The position numbers were made by a program, and so were the translations under genes. DNA of 31,776 bases from JBAZAX01 sp964568625. GTDB lineage: Bacteria; Babelota; Babeliae; Babelales; RVW-14. Below are positions 22,280-30,544 of this stretch, piece after piece. The stretch lies in contig CAZMQG010000018.1 of assembly GCA_964568625.1 (NCBI GenBank), positions 1 through 31,776 on the forward strand. The letters are read 5' to 3'. Numbering within the stretch: position 1 is the stretch's first letter; every line of letters begins with the position of its first letter. The notes beneath the pieces are model-generated. The model was given only the letters and a program-made list of their open reading frames with translations, did no database searches and was not told where the DNA came from.

Positions 22280-23431
22280 ATGCTTCAGATTCCACTTTCT
22301 GGAATCAAAAGGATCGAGGAAGTCGTTAACAGTAGTAATGAGTACATTTCTCTTTCGCAGGGAGCCTTGAAAATTGGTGGTATTCCAGCGCCAGTCAAGC
22401 AATTTGTACAAACTATCTTAGACACAACCAAGACAGACAGCTACGGCAGCAGTTTTGGATTGAAAGAGTTACGTGAAACAATCGCTCAAATTCAATCCGC
22501 TAAATACAATAACACTATTTCATCATCTCAAGTCCTACCAACCCATGGCGGAATAGGAGCCCTATCACTCATATTTTTAAATCAACTTGAGGCAGGCGAT
22601 GAGGTCATTATTCCCGAACCGGCCTATCCAGCCTATGCAATTTTAGCACAAACCGCACGAGCCAAGTCCGTTTTTGTTTCATGTCTAAAAACCCCTGAAA
22701 ATAATTCAACGGTCACCTGGGAAATTAATATAGATAAGATTAAGGCCGCAACAACTCCAAAAACAAAAATCATCGTTTTCTCAAATCCAACAAATCCAAC
22801 CGGACTTGTTATTCCAAAATCTACCATTCTAGATCTTCTAGCTTGGTGCGAGCAAAAAGGAATTTACCTAATTATTGACGAAGCATACAGAGACTACATT
22901 TTTGATAAATCATTTGAATCGATGCTCTCAATAGCTGGCAAAAGTGAAAGATTAATAGTAATCAGTAGCTTTTCAAAAAACATGGCCATGAGTGGATGGC
23001 GAATTGGATACCTTGTTGCACATGAAAATTTAATTCCAACGCTTTCGGGTATTCAAGATGCATTGTTAAATTGCTTGAATAACACAGCACAGTATGCAGC
23101 CATGTATGCCATGACAAGACCTGACCTAGTCGAAGAACTTGCAAAAAAGGTTCAAGATGGTAAGGACGCAGCAATTACCTACATTCAACCTCTTGTTGAA
23201 AGAGGAATTTTTTCATTTGAAAATCCAAAAGGCGGTTTTTTCTTATTCTTAAAAACAGATCAGAACGATGCTACAGACCTTTGCATGAGTATTTTAAATA
23301 AAGCAAAAGTCGGCATGGTTCCAGGCAGCTCTTTTGGTATAAGCGGTAAGCCTTTTATACGACTTTGTTTCGCTCGCGATACTAAGGTTATTGAGACAGG
23401 AATTGATAGATTAAAGAAGTATTTTTTATAA
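22280..23431 (+). CDS. PLP-dependent aminotransferase, class I/II (aspartate-aminotransferase-like)
   Basis: 383 residues from the ATG at 22280; GGAG at 22270-22273 is six bases upstream, so the in-frame TTG at 22268 is not used. Fold-type I motifs are complete: SYGSSFGLKELRETIA near the N-terminus, PTHGGIGALSLIFLN for the phosphate-binding region, SNPTNPTG (substrate-contacting Asn), DEAYRDYIFD (Asp for the pyridine nitrogen, then Tyr), and SSFSKNMAMSGWRIGY with the PLP Lys at 233. RLCFAR near the C-terminus supplies the carboxylate-binding Arg. It resembles the aspartate aminotransferase I-gamma group, but amino-donor specificity cannot be read from sequence. murC follows 13 bases downstream, so the two are likely co-transcribed; that could hint at amino-acid supply for the cell wall, which is inference. 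Confidence 0.9.
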   Translation: MLQIPLSGIKRIEEVVNSSNEYISLSQGALKIGGIPAPVKQFVQTILDTTKTDSYGSSFGLKELRETIAQIQSAKYNNTISSSQVLPTHGGIGALSLIFLNQLEAGDEVIIPEPAYPAYAILAQTARAKSVFVSCLKTPENNSTVTWEINIDKIKAATTPKTKIIVFSNPTNPTGLVIPKSTILDLLAWCEQKGIYLIIDEAYRDYIFDKSFESMLSIAGKSERLIVISSFSKNMAMSGWRIGYLVAHENLIPTLSGIQDALLNCLNNTAQYAAMYAMTRPDLVEELAKKVQDGKDAAITYIQPLVERGIFSFENPKGGFFLFLKTDQNDATDLCMSILNKAKVGMVPGSSFGISGKPFIRLCFARDTKVIETGIDRLKKYFL

Positions 23432-23444
23432 ACGGGACGCCAAA

Positions 23445-24863
23445 ATGTATAAAAAAAGAGAACATATTCACTTCATGGGTATAGGTGGCATAGGGATGAG
23501 TGGTATTGCTGAAATATTGAGGCTACAAGGATATACTGTCAGCGGATGTGACCTGGCAACATCGGGAAAAACCATTGATTATCTTACAAAAATAGGCTGT
23601 CAAATTTCATGTGGACACAGTAAAGATCATGTACAAAATGCTGATGTTCTAGTCTACTCTTCTGCGGTAGACAGGCAAAGCCCTGAAGTTGTTGCGGCAC
23701 TTGAAAAGGGTATTCCTGTCATTCCACGCGCAATAATGTTGGCAGAGCTCATGCGTACTAAATTTAGCATTGCAGTTTCAGGAACACATGGCAAAACTAC
23801 AACTACATCACTAATTTCGCACATAATGATTGAGGCAAAATTACAACCAACCGTTATTATCGGAGGTGTATTAAAAAGTATTGATAATAATGCACAACTG
23901 GGTGGGGGAAATGTCTTAATTGCTGAAGCAGATGAAAGTGATAGATCGTTACTCTACCTTCATCCGACAATGGCTGTTGTAACAAATATTGACAGTGACC
24001 ATCTTGATACTTATCGAGATATTAACGATATTAAAAATACTTTTAAAGATTTCTTAGCCAGATTGCCATTTTATGGCAAGGCTTTTCTTTGCATTGATGA
24101 TCCTAATATTCAATCAATTCTACCATTACAGCACATTAATGTCATAAAATACGGACTCTCTGAAAGTGCTGATATCATGGGAGAAATCGTAGATCTCGGC
24201 AAAACCCAAACTAATTTTAATATTTATAAAAACAAAGTTGATATTTCAACGGGAATGTTAACCAGAACGTTACTCGGTAATGTAACTTTGAACATAGCAG
24301 GACAACACAATGTTCTCAATTCACTTGCAGCAACAGCAATGTGCTTGGAATTTGACATTCCGTTTGCAACAATTGCAGCCGCACTTGAAAGTTTCAGAGG
24401 AGTTGAGCGCCGTTTTGAATTCAAAGGCACATTCAAAGGGGCCGATCTGTTTGATGATTATGGCCATCATCCAACAGAAATAAAAAACACTTTGATAGTG
24501 GCGCACAAACGAAAAAATAAACGCTTACATGTTATTTTTCAACCGCATCGTTTTACCAGAACACAAAAGTGCTGGAACGAATTTGTTGAAGTTTTATCAA
24601 GTCTAAATTTTCAGTATAAAATTGATTCGTTATATATCACAGAAATTTATCCTGCAAGCGAACAACCTATTCCGGGCATTACAAGTGAAAATCTTGTAGC
24701 TGCCATCAAAGAAAAGAACCCTAGGCTCAAAGTTGTTTGCATGCCTACGTATGATCAAATTACACAGGCAATTCAAACTGACATTGAAGACGGCGATCTG
24801 GTTCTAACAATTGGAGCTGGTAAGGTAAACAAAATTGCTGAAGCACTAGCATTAATAAAATAA
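23445..24863 (+). CDS. murC: UDP-N-acetylmuramate--L-alanine ligase MurC
   Basis: 472 residues, normal for the family. N-terminal UDP-binding domain starts with HFMGIGGIGMSGIAEIL (Gly-rich loop about 12-20). The central ATPase domain has the P-loop SGTHGKTTTTSLIS (GTHGKTTT at 113-120) and ADESDRSLL. NIDSDHLDTY is the typical Mur metal/substrate segment. The C-terminal domain shows RRFEFKG, DDYGHHPTEI and FQPHRFTRT, all MurC hallmarks. MurC adds L-alanine to UDP-MurNAc, the first step of the peptidoglycan stem peptide, in the cytoplasm. SD is weak (CGGGA, 23434-23438). It follows the aminotransferase closely and is followed by a strong bidirectional terminator. Other mur/fts genes are not adjacent, unlike the common dcw cluster. 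Confidence 0.97.
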   Translation: MYKKREHIHFMGIGGIGMSGIAEILRLQGYTVSGCDLATSGKTIDYLTKIGCQISCGHSKDHVQNADVLVYSSAVDRQSPEVVAALEKGIPVIPRAIMLAELMRTKFSIAVSGTHGKTTTTSLISHIMIEAKLQPTVIIGGVLKSIDNNAQLGGGNVLIAEADESDRSLLYLHPTMAVVTNIDSDHLDTYRDINDIKNTFKDFLARLPFYGKAFLCIDDPNIQSILPLQHINVIKYGLSESADIMGEIVDLGKTQTNFNIYKNKVDISTGMLTRTLLGNVTLNIAGQHNVLNSLAATAMCLEFDIPFATIAAALESFRGVERRFEFKGTFKGADLFDDYGHHPTEIKNTLIVAHKRKNKRLHVIFQPHRFTRTQKCWNEFVEVLSSLNFQYKIDSLYITEIYPASEQPIPGITSENLVAAIKEKNPRLKVVCMPTYDQITQAIQTDIEDGDLVLTIGAGKVNKIAEALALIK

Positions 24864-24877
24864 TTTTTTATTAGATA

Positions 24878-24921
24878 AAAAAAAGCGGGCGAAACTTTTT
24901 ACAGTTTCGCCCGCTTTTTTT
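24878..24921. terminator. Bidirectional terminator between murC and the outer-membrane protein gene
   Basis: GCGGGCGAAACT (24885-24896) and AGTTTCGCCCGC (24903-24914) form a perfect 12-bp GC-rich stem with a six-base loop. It is flanked by A residues on the left and T residues on the right that extend the pairing, so it gives a U tract on both strands. It serves both convergent genes. Confidence 0.95.
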
Positions 24922-24937
24922 GTTTTTATTAAAGATC

Positions 24938-27004
24938 TTAGAACTTAAACTCTAATCCAATATTCATATGATATGCAGTGTCTGCACCCAACCTATAGTC
25001 TCTTGGATCATATTCGGTAGTAGAAAGAGCCTGTTTATTGAAGTAATCATCGTCAAGAGGAATTCCTTTAATATCCTCAAAGTATCCACCTGGAAAGAAT
25101 GCTGCAAACTTACCAAACAGAGTCAAATCCTTTAGAATTTCGCTCTTAATCAAAAGATTCAATTCCGTACCCATAAAATCTCGGGCCATGTTAGGTGATA
25201 CAACAGCCACCTTATTATCATCATAAACAATTTTATGAGAACTCTTTGTGTTCCAAAATCCAATAACGTTTGGATTAATTGAAACAGTCTTATTTTCACC
25301 ATATTTTGGAACCCAAGTCAAACCGGCTCCATACATCTGAATATTTGTGAATGATATATCAGTCTCAGCATCAATAACAGTCTGAGGATATGCCAATGCC
25401 AGTGGACGCATTAAAAGACGTTGATCCATAATAAATATACTTGGAACACGTTTTCCAAAGTAATTCTCATGTAAACCCACAAATCCGTTATAATTCTTAT
25501 TCACTTCTTTTCTGTGTGGATCAACATCACCTGAAGCATAAGCCCAAGAAAGTGCCAACTTCAAATTCCATTTTCTTAAGTTATATGCCATATCGGCCAC
25601 AGCCATCCAGCCTTTAAATTCGTTTTTATAGGCCTGTCTGAATCTATTTTTTTCTAATGGGTGGGCATCTCCTCCCGTATTTCTATACCCATTTGGATTT
25701 GTATATGTTCCTGGAATATTTCCCCCATTTTCATTCCCAGTCCCAGGACCAAAATCAACGGAATATGCTTTTTTACTGTCAGGCGTTACACGAGCCTTCT
25801 GATTCGTAGTATTATCAATGATATGCGAATAGCCTTCATACAAATAAGATCCATTATCATCGTCTCGTCCAAATTTAGATAAGTTCCTATCTATGGCCTG
25901 TAGCTTTTCCGAACCAAAGTTAAAAGCTACCTCACCACCACATTCAAAATCAACAAGCGAATGTTCAAAACCAAGACCATAAGCTCCTAACGTTGTATTG
26001 GTATCCGGATATACCTCAACCCATTGGTCTGATGCAAAATCACACATCACGTACGGTTCAACTTCCAACTTACCAAATTTGTCATTATTCAAAGCAATCC
26101 ACTTCAATTGAGCCGCAATAAGATCATTGTTTTTGGCAACGCCTCTCCATGGAGACTTCTTTCTACCCATGTAATTATACTTTACAGGAGTAATCACATC
26201 ACTAAAATTTTTGCCTCTTTCCTCAAATCTTGAATAGTATAAGTTGTACCACAAAGTATCTTTAACCACCTCACCAAAAAGATCAATTCCCGGTGCTGAT
26301 TTATCTTCACCTGTGTATGAGTAAAGCCCCAAAAAGAATTCATTATAACCATATCCACTACCAAGAGAGATCCCTCGACCAAGTTGGAATGGGAACCAAC
26401 CTATTTCTAACTGCTGTAAATAATTTTGGCTTTTTGATCCAAATACGGCATTTAAACCTACTTTTATCCATGCTTCTCTAAACCATAAAACAGCTCTTGC
26501 GGTATCGTGAGCATGGGAACCAAACATGGTTTCATCAAGCTTGATGCTAGCTTTGCTAGAAGTTCCTGAATCTCTGTCGGCAAGTGTCAATGTTCTACCC
26601 CAAATACCTTTGTGTCTAATGGCCAAGTATGCCTCTACCGCATCATAACCAAATTTTTCTTCACCATATGCAAAATCAAAATTCAAATCCACAGTCTCTT
26701 TAAAATATTCATTTTCATCCGGAATATTTTTATTAAGCATGTATGCATTGTCTTCAAAGTAATTCTCAATTTTAAGAGCACCATCAAGTGTTAATTCATA
26801 ATCCCCTTTTTTTATCGAGATCTTAGGCTTTGTGCCAGCTGTTGCACTCGCCAAATTAGCCGCCTTCTGCAAATCATCTTTAAAACATACTTCCTTAGCA
26901 GAGACATCTTTAATAGCGGTTTCTGCATTTTTAGTTGCAAATAAACCTAGACTCCCACCAACCACAAAAAACGCGAAAAGCGCGCAACGCCTATACATTG
27001 CCAT
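24938..27004 (-). CDS. Putative outer-membrane beta-barrel protein (porin-like)
   Basis: 688 residues from the ATG at 27004, chosen because AAAGGA (plus-strand 27009-27014) lies four bases upstream and a signal peptide starts there (MAMYRRCALFAFFVVGGSLGLFA); a second ATG at 26998 is equally possible with ten bases spacing. The frame is open further upstream to 27127, but that part has no ribosome site and does not fit a signal peptide. The mature protein starts with a short polar segment, then LTLDGALKIENYF and many amphipathic strands with aromatic ends, Gly/Asn/Asp-rich loops, and a terminal GLEFKF ending in Phe, the usual signal for outer-membrane insertion. Large for a 16-18-strand porin, so long loops or extra strands are likely. 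Substrate unknown. Divergent from the gene at 27262. Confidence 0.8.
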   Translation of the reverse strand: MAMYRRCALFAFFVVGGSLGLFATKNAETAIKDVSAKEVCFKDDLQKAANLASATAGTKPKISIKKGDYELTLDGALKIENYFEDNAYMLNKNIPDENEYFKETVDLNFDFAYGEEKFGYDAVEAYLAIRHKGIWGRTLTLADRDSGTSSKASIKLDETMFGSHAHDTARAVLWFREAWIKVGLNAVFGSKSQNYLQQLEIGWFPFQLGRGISLGSGYGYNEFFLGLYSYTGEDKSAPGIDLFGEVVKDTLWYNLYYSRFEERGKNFSDVITPVKYNYMGRKKSPWRGVAKNNDLIAAQLKWIALNNDKFGKLEVEPYVMCDFASDQWVEVYPDTNTTLGAYGLGFEHSLVDFECGGEVAFNFGSEKLQAIDRNLSKFGRDDDNGSYLYEGYSHIIDNTTNQKARVTPDSKKAYSVDFGPGTGNENGGNIPGTYTNPNGYRNTGGDAHPLEKNRFRQAYKNEFKGWMAVADMAYNLRKWNLKLALSWAYASGDVDPHRKEVNKNYNGFVGLHENYFGKRVPSIFIMDQRLLMRPLALAYPQTVIDAETDISFTNIQMYGAGLTWVPKYGENKTVSINPNVIGFWNTKSSHKIVYDDNKVAVVSPNMARDFMGTELNLLIKSEILKDLTLFGKFAAFFPGGYFEDIKGIPLDDDYFNKQALSTTEYDPRDYRLGADTAYHMNIGLEFKF

Positions 27005-27177
27005 AACATCCTTTCTTGATGCTCTAATAAAAAAACACAAAAATAAAATGGAAGAATAATGATCACTTACCTTTGCGATTTTGTCAATGCGAAAAAGCAA
27101 AACTACAAAGCTAAATTTGAACCACAACCAACAAAAGTTTTTTCATATCAACTAAAAACATTCCAAATATTATTTAT

Positions 27178-27207
27178 TTGAAATTAATATATTAAATATG
27201 TTATAAA
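27178..27207 (+). promoter_or_regulatory. Candidate promoter for the 27262 cluster
   Basis: TTGAAA (27178-27183), 18-base spacer, TATAAA (27202-27207). A second, perfect -10 TATAAT at 27217-27222 has no matching -35. The 257-base divergent region is extremely AT-rich, so chance matches are likely. Confidence 0.35.
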
Positions 27208-27261
27208 TTTAATTACTATAATATGTTTTAATGATTTTTTATAAAACATGAAAGAAATGAG

Positions 27262-28002
27262 ATGAGAAACATAAAATTGCTTTTCAAAATTGTCATCACC
27301 CTAAATATTTTCACTGGAATTAGAGACGTCCAAGGGAAATATCCAGATAAATATCCACCAGAAAAAGAAATATCAACCACTAGCACGACAGACCATAAGG
27401 ATAGCACCTCAATATTCGACAAATCTCCATCATCTTCGTCTACTTCAAATAAATCTGACATTATTGATATTCCAACAGAAAAAAAAGATTCGGAATCTAT
27501 AGAAAAAGATCCAATAAATCCTTTTGTTTCTTACCCAAAACCCACACCCAAAGAAAGCAATTACAAACCACAAATTGAATCCACGATTCCCATTTCAAAT
27601 TCCTATTCAAAAAATTCCAAATCAATAAAACATTATTTAAAAACAGCAAAAGATCTAATAAAAAAAAGCATTACAGAAGAAAAAACAATTAAACTATCTC
27701 TTACTGCAGAATTTCACCAATGTAAAAAAGACCAACTGACGCACCTGCTAAAAATCGAACGCAGTACCAATGATGTGGAAGCGGCAAATAAAAAAGCAAA
27801 TGAGAAAATTAATGCCGCAGTAAAAAAATTGCAAAAATCAATAAATGACTCTTTTAAAAGAATGGACAATTCAATTAAAAGAGCTCCTGAGGAGATAAAA
27901 ATTGCCATAAAACAACTAAAAAATTCTATGTATGAAAAAATAGATGCGTTGCAGAACATTACAGGCATGCCAAAAGAAAACTTACAAACTTCTGAGCTTT
28001 AA
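27262..28002 (+). CDS. Exported Lys-rich helical protein with an NPF motif, short paralogue of the next gene
   Basis: 246 residues. N-terminal signal-like segment (1-22, FKIVITLNIFTG core), then a Ser/Thr/Pro/Asp-rich disordered region (about 25-115) with IEKDPINPF (NPF at 86-88), then a Lys-rich coiled-coil (about 115-235). Two stretches resemble the 800-residue protein downstream: IEKDPINPF against IEKDTDNPF, and INDSFKRMDNSIKRAPEEIK against a QSAFKNLEKTLAVAPKKVQ-type stretch. It is therefore probably a reduced or ancestral paralogue, separated by only 32 bases. The ribosome site is poor. A five-codon frame (ATG at 27248) ends in a TGA overlapping this ATG, so reinitiation or coupling is conceivable. 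Family not recognised. Confidence 0.75.
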   Translation: MRNIKLLFKIVITLNIFTGIRDVQGKYPDKYPPEKEISTTSTTDHKDSTSIFDKSPSSSSTSNKSDIIDIPTEKKDSESIEKDPINPFVSYPKPTPKESNYKPQIESTIPISNSYSKNSKSIKHYLKTAKDLIKKSITEEKTIKLSLTAEFHQCKKDQLTHLLKIERSTNDVEAANKKANEKINAAVKKLQKSINDSFKRMDNSIKRAPEEIKIAIKQLKNSMYEKIDALQNITGMPKENLQTSEL

Positions 28003-28034
28003 AAAAGTAAAATCAACAAATCTAAAGGGTAAAG

Positions 28035-30437
28035 ATGAAAAATATAAAAATATTTTTGGGAACTGCTGTTATTTCAGTACTTTTCATGCAGTTTGGAGCA
28101 GGGGAATATGTTAGGAAGACAGCTCCTGATGAAAATAAAGATCAACCTAAGTTTACTCCACGACCAACCAAACCCTTACCAATACCACAAAAAAAGCAAG
28201 TGTCTCAAGCGGCTGAAGCCTCTACTGCAAGTCAACAACGACAAAGGCCTGTTCCACCACCAAAACCGGCAAATCTATCGGCAACGCCCTCACAACCTAC
28301 CCGCAAACCCCTACCGGTAGCCCCTAATCCATTTGATACCCCTTTAACAGAAAAAGAACGTGAAGCTATAGAAAAAGATACTGATAATCCTTTCGCTAAT
28401 GTTCCAAGAACTACACCCATAGTGGCTGAAAAACAGGCTCTTTCAACTCCACGTCAGGTTGTGGATACAAACATGGACCTCTCAAAAAGTTCTGCTGCAG
28501 AATTAAAACAAATTAGAGAAAAGGCAATGGCAGAATTTAATGCTATCGACGCTAAAGAGCCTGAAGCCCGAACTTCAGCTGAAGATAAAAGATATGGCGA
28601 ATTGGGTGCCTTTTTTCAGAGAATGGGAGAAGAAATAGCTAAAAAAGAAAAAGCTACCGAAACTGGTACCGTGGCACAATGGCAAAGGGCAACACCCGCG
28701 GGAATAGAAGAAAAAAAGAAAGCAGACGAACAAGCCGCGAAAGCCGCCGAACAGGCCGCTAAGTTTAAAGAAGTTGCAGACAGACTCCAACCAAGACAAC
28801 TAACAATATGGGAAAAAATCAAGCAAGGCGCCACCGCTGTTAAAGAAACGTTTTTAGGCCGCAAACCTACTGTTGAAATCAGCGCACCTACAAACTTCAG
28901 AAAACTTAGTACTGAAGAAGCCGCCGCTAAAGCACAAGCAGTAAATACAGCAGCTCAAGAAAAAGAAAGAACCGCAATTCAAAAGCTGGGAACTAAGATT
29001 ATTGACCAAATTAATATATTCACGGCAAAAATAAGTGGCCCCAGAGCCCCATCAGCGGCCGAAGCTGCATCTATAAAAGGTGCCATAACGGGTTTTATTG
29101 ATTCCGTAAAAAATAAATTTACTACAGCAACACAACCCATGCGAAAGACCATTTCAGCGCAGTTGGACTCAATAACAAGAAATCTCAATCAAGCAATTGC
29201 AAAAATTCCGGTTAACAGCCCTCAGCGAAGGCAAATGCTGAGCTCCAAATTTGCATTAAATCACTTGGCCCTCAATACAGCAAAAGCAAATCTTGATGCA
29301 GCTAAAACCACAGCAGAAAAATTAGCTGCGGCCGCTGAATATTCCAGGGCTTTGGGGAGAATGGTGAGTAGCCCAGAATCTAGAAGAATTGGCCTGGCAG
29401 AAATAGACGCAGAAATTCAAAAAAATAAAGATACTTTAGCTCGTTCAGGTGGACCTGAAAAACCAGCTGACCAAAACGTTTTAAGAGTAATAGCAGAATT
29501 CCAGAAGCAACGCGAAAATATCCTGGCAATTGAAGCTTCAAAAAAAGAGCATGATGCCCTGACAAGAGAATTTATAGAGGGAGCAAAGAAAGAAGCCGCC
29601 ACTCTTACGGGCAAAGAAAAAGAAGTTTTGCTCAATGCAGTCAAACGAGCTGAAGAATCCTTAAAACCACCTGCAACCAGATTAAAAGAAGCACAAGAGG
29701 CAATTAAAAAGTCAAACAAGGCTATCGGTAGCGCAGCAAAAGCATTCAAAACTACAATTCAAAGCGCTTTTAAAAATCTTGAAAAAACGCTCGCGGTTGC
29801 ACCTAAAAAAGTTCAAGCTGCCGCAACACAATTAAACCGTGATCTTTCAGCTAAAATTACAAAAATCGGATCATCCGTAGGAAAATCCCTGGATACTGCA
29901 ATAAGTGATTTTGACACTTTTATTAAAAAACCACTTGTAAAAGAACTCTCATCTGCCAACAAAGAAATTCAAAAGGGAATTAACCGCATTATCACCGAAG
30001 CAAAAAAATTTATAGGCATTGCACAAACTCAAAATGAACAACGCAAAGCAGCCGAAGCCGCTAGGAAAAAAGCGTCTGAGGATGCAGATTATGTAAGACA
30101 AAGTCAAGAAGCCGCAAAAAGAATAGCTGCCGAGAAAGAAGCTTCCATACTAGCTGCTGAAGCAACCATTGGCGTAAAACGCAGTGCAACAAGAGCTGAA
30201 ATTGCAAAAGCTTTTAGACTTGCCGCAATAAAGGCTAGTAAAATACAAGACCCAATAGCCAGACAAGCAGCCATCGCAGAAATTACAAAAGCTAAGGGCA
30301 TACTTGAAAATAAACAGGCTGACCTATATTCAGGGGCAGGAAGTGCAACGGGAACTGAATCAGATACAAACAAACGCCCTCAACATTCTGAAGCCACAAC
30401 AACGCAAGCAAATCCTAAGCCGGAAGATGTTGATTAA
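28035..30437 (+). CDS. Exported coiled-coil protein with Pro-rich/NPF head and J-domain-like tail
   Basis: 800 residues. Signal peptide about 1-23 (IFLGTAVISVLFMQFGAG). Residues about 25-135 are Pro-rich and disordered, with PVPPPK and PSQPTR (P-x-x-P-x-[KR] type) and two NPF tripeptides (98-100, 118-120). Residues about 150-700 are Ala/Lys/Glu-rich long helices, probably coiled coil, including QERNAI-like charged runs and the AFKNLEKTLAVAPKKV block shared with the gene before. Residues about 705-765 (ATIGVKRSATRAEIAKAF ... ILENKQADLY) match the helix I-II-III pattern of a J domain, but the HPD tripeptide is absent. The tail after that is Thr/Gln/Ser-rich. SD-like AAAGGG lies before the ATG. 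Function unknown; a host-directed or periplasmic scaffold role is speculation. Confidence 0.8.
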   Translation: MKNIKIFLGTAVISVLFMQFGAGEYVRKTAPDENKDQPKFTPRPTKPLPIPQKKQVSQAAEASTASQQRQRPVPPPKPANLSATPSQPTRKPLPVAPNPFDTPLTEKEREAIEKDTDNPFANVPRTTPIVAEKQALSTPRQVVDTNMDLSKSSAAELKQIREKAMAEFNAIDAKEPEARTSAEDKRYGELGAFFQRMGEEIAKKEKATETGTVAQWQRATPAGIEEKKKADEQAAKAAEQAAKFKEVADRLQPRQLTIWEKIKQGATAVKETFLGRKPTVEISAPTNFRKLSTEEAAAKAQAVNTAAQEKERTAIQKLGTKIIDQINIFTAKISGPRAPSAAEAASIKGAITGFIDSVKNKFTTATQPMRKTISAQLDSITRNLNQAIAKIPVNSPQRRQMLSSKFALNHLALNTAKANLDAAKTTAEKLAAAAEYSRALGRMVSSPESRRIGLAEIDAEIQKNKDTLARSGGPEKPADQNVLRVIAEFQKQRENILAIEASKKEHDALTREFIEGAKKEAATLTGKEKEVLLNAVKRAEESLKPPATRLKEAQEAIKKSNKAIGSAAKAFKTTIQSAFKNLEKTLAVAPKKVQAAATQLNRDLSAKITKIGSSVGKSLDTAISDFDTFIKKPLVKELSSANKEIQKGINRIITEAKKFIGIAQTQNEQRKAAEAARKKASEDADYVRQSQEAAKRIAAEKEASILAAEATIGVKRSATRAEIAKAFRLAAIKASKIQDPIARQAAIAEITKAKGILENKQADLYSGAGSATGTESDTNKRPQHSEATTTQANPKPEDVD

Positions 30438-30494
30438 TTTTATTTATTTTATTGACCTACAAACTCGTAAGTTGATACAAAAATTTTAAGTAGG

Positions 30495-30522
30495 TTAACA
30501 ATTAAAAATCTGTATGTATAAA
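30495..30522 (+). promoter_or_regulatory. Candidate promoter for the 30545 gene
   Basis: TTAACA (30495-30500), 16-base spacer, TATAAA (30517-30522), ending 22 bases before the ATG. A second possible pair, TTGACC with TACAAA at 18 bases, lies upstream near 30460. The start would be close to the ribosome site AGAGGAGA (30531-30538). Confidence 0.4.
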
Positions 30523-30544
30523 TATTTTTTAGAGGAGACCGTTT

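Noticed and set aside
27005..27127. N-terminal extension of the outer-membrane protein up to 27127
   Set aside because: It would put about 41 residues before a good signal peptide, and AAAGGA lies right before the ATG at 27004.
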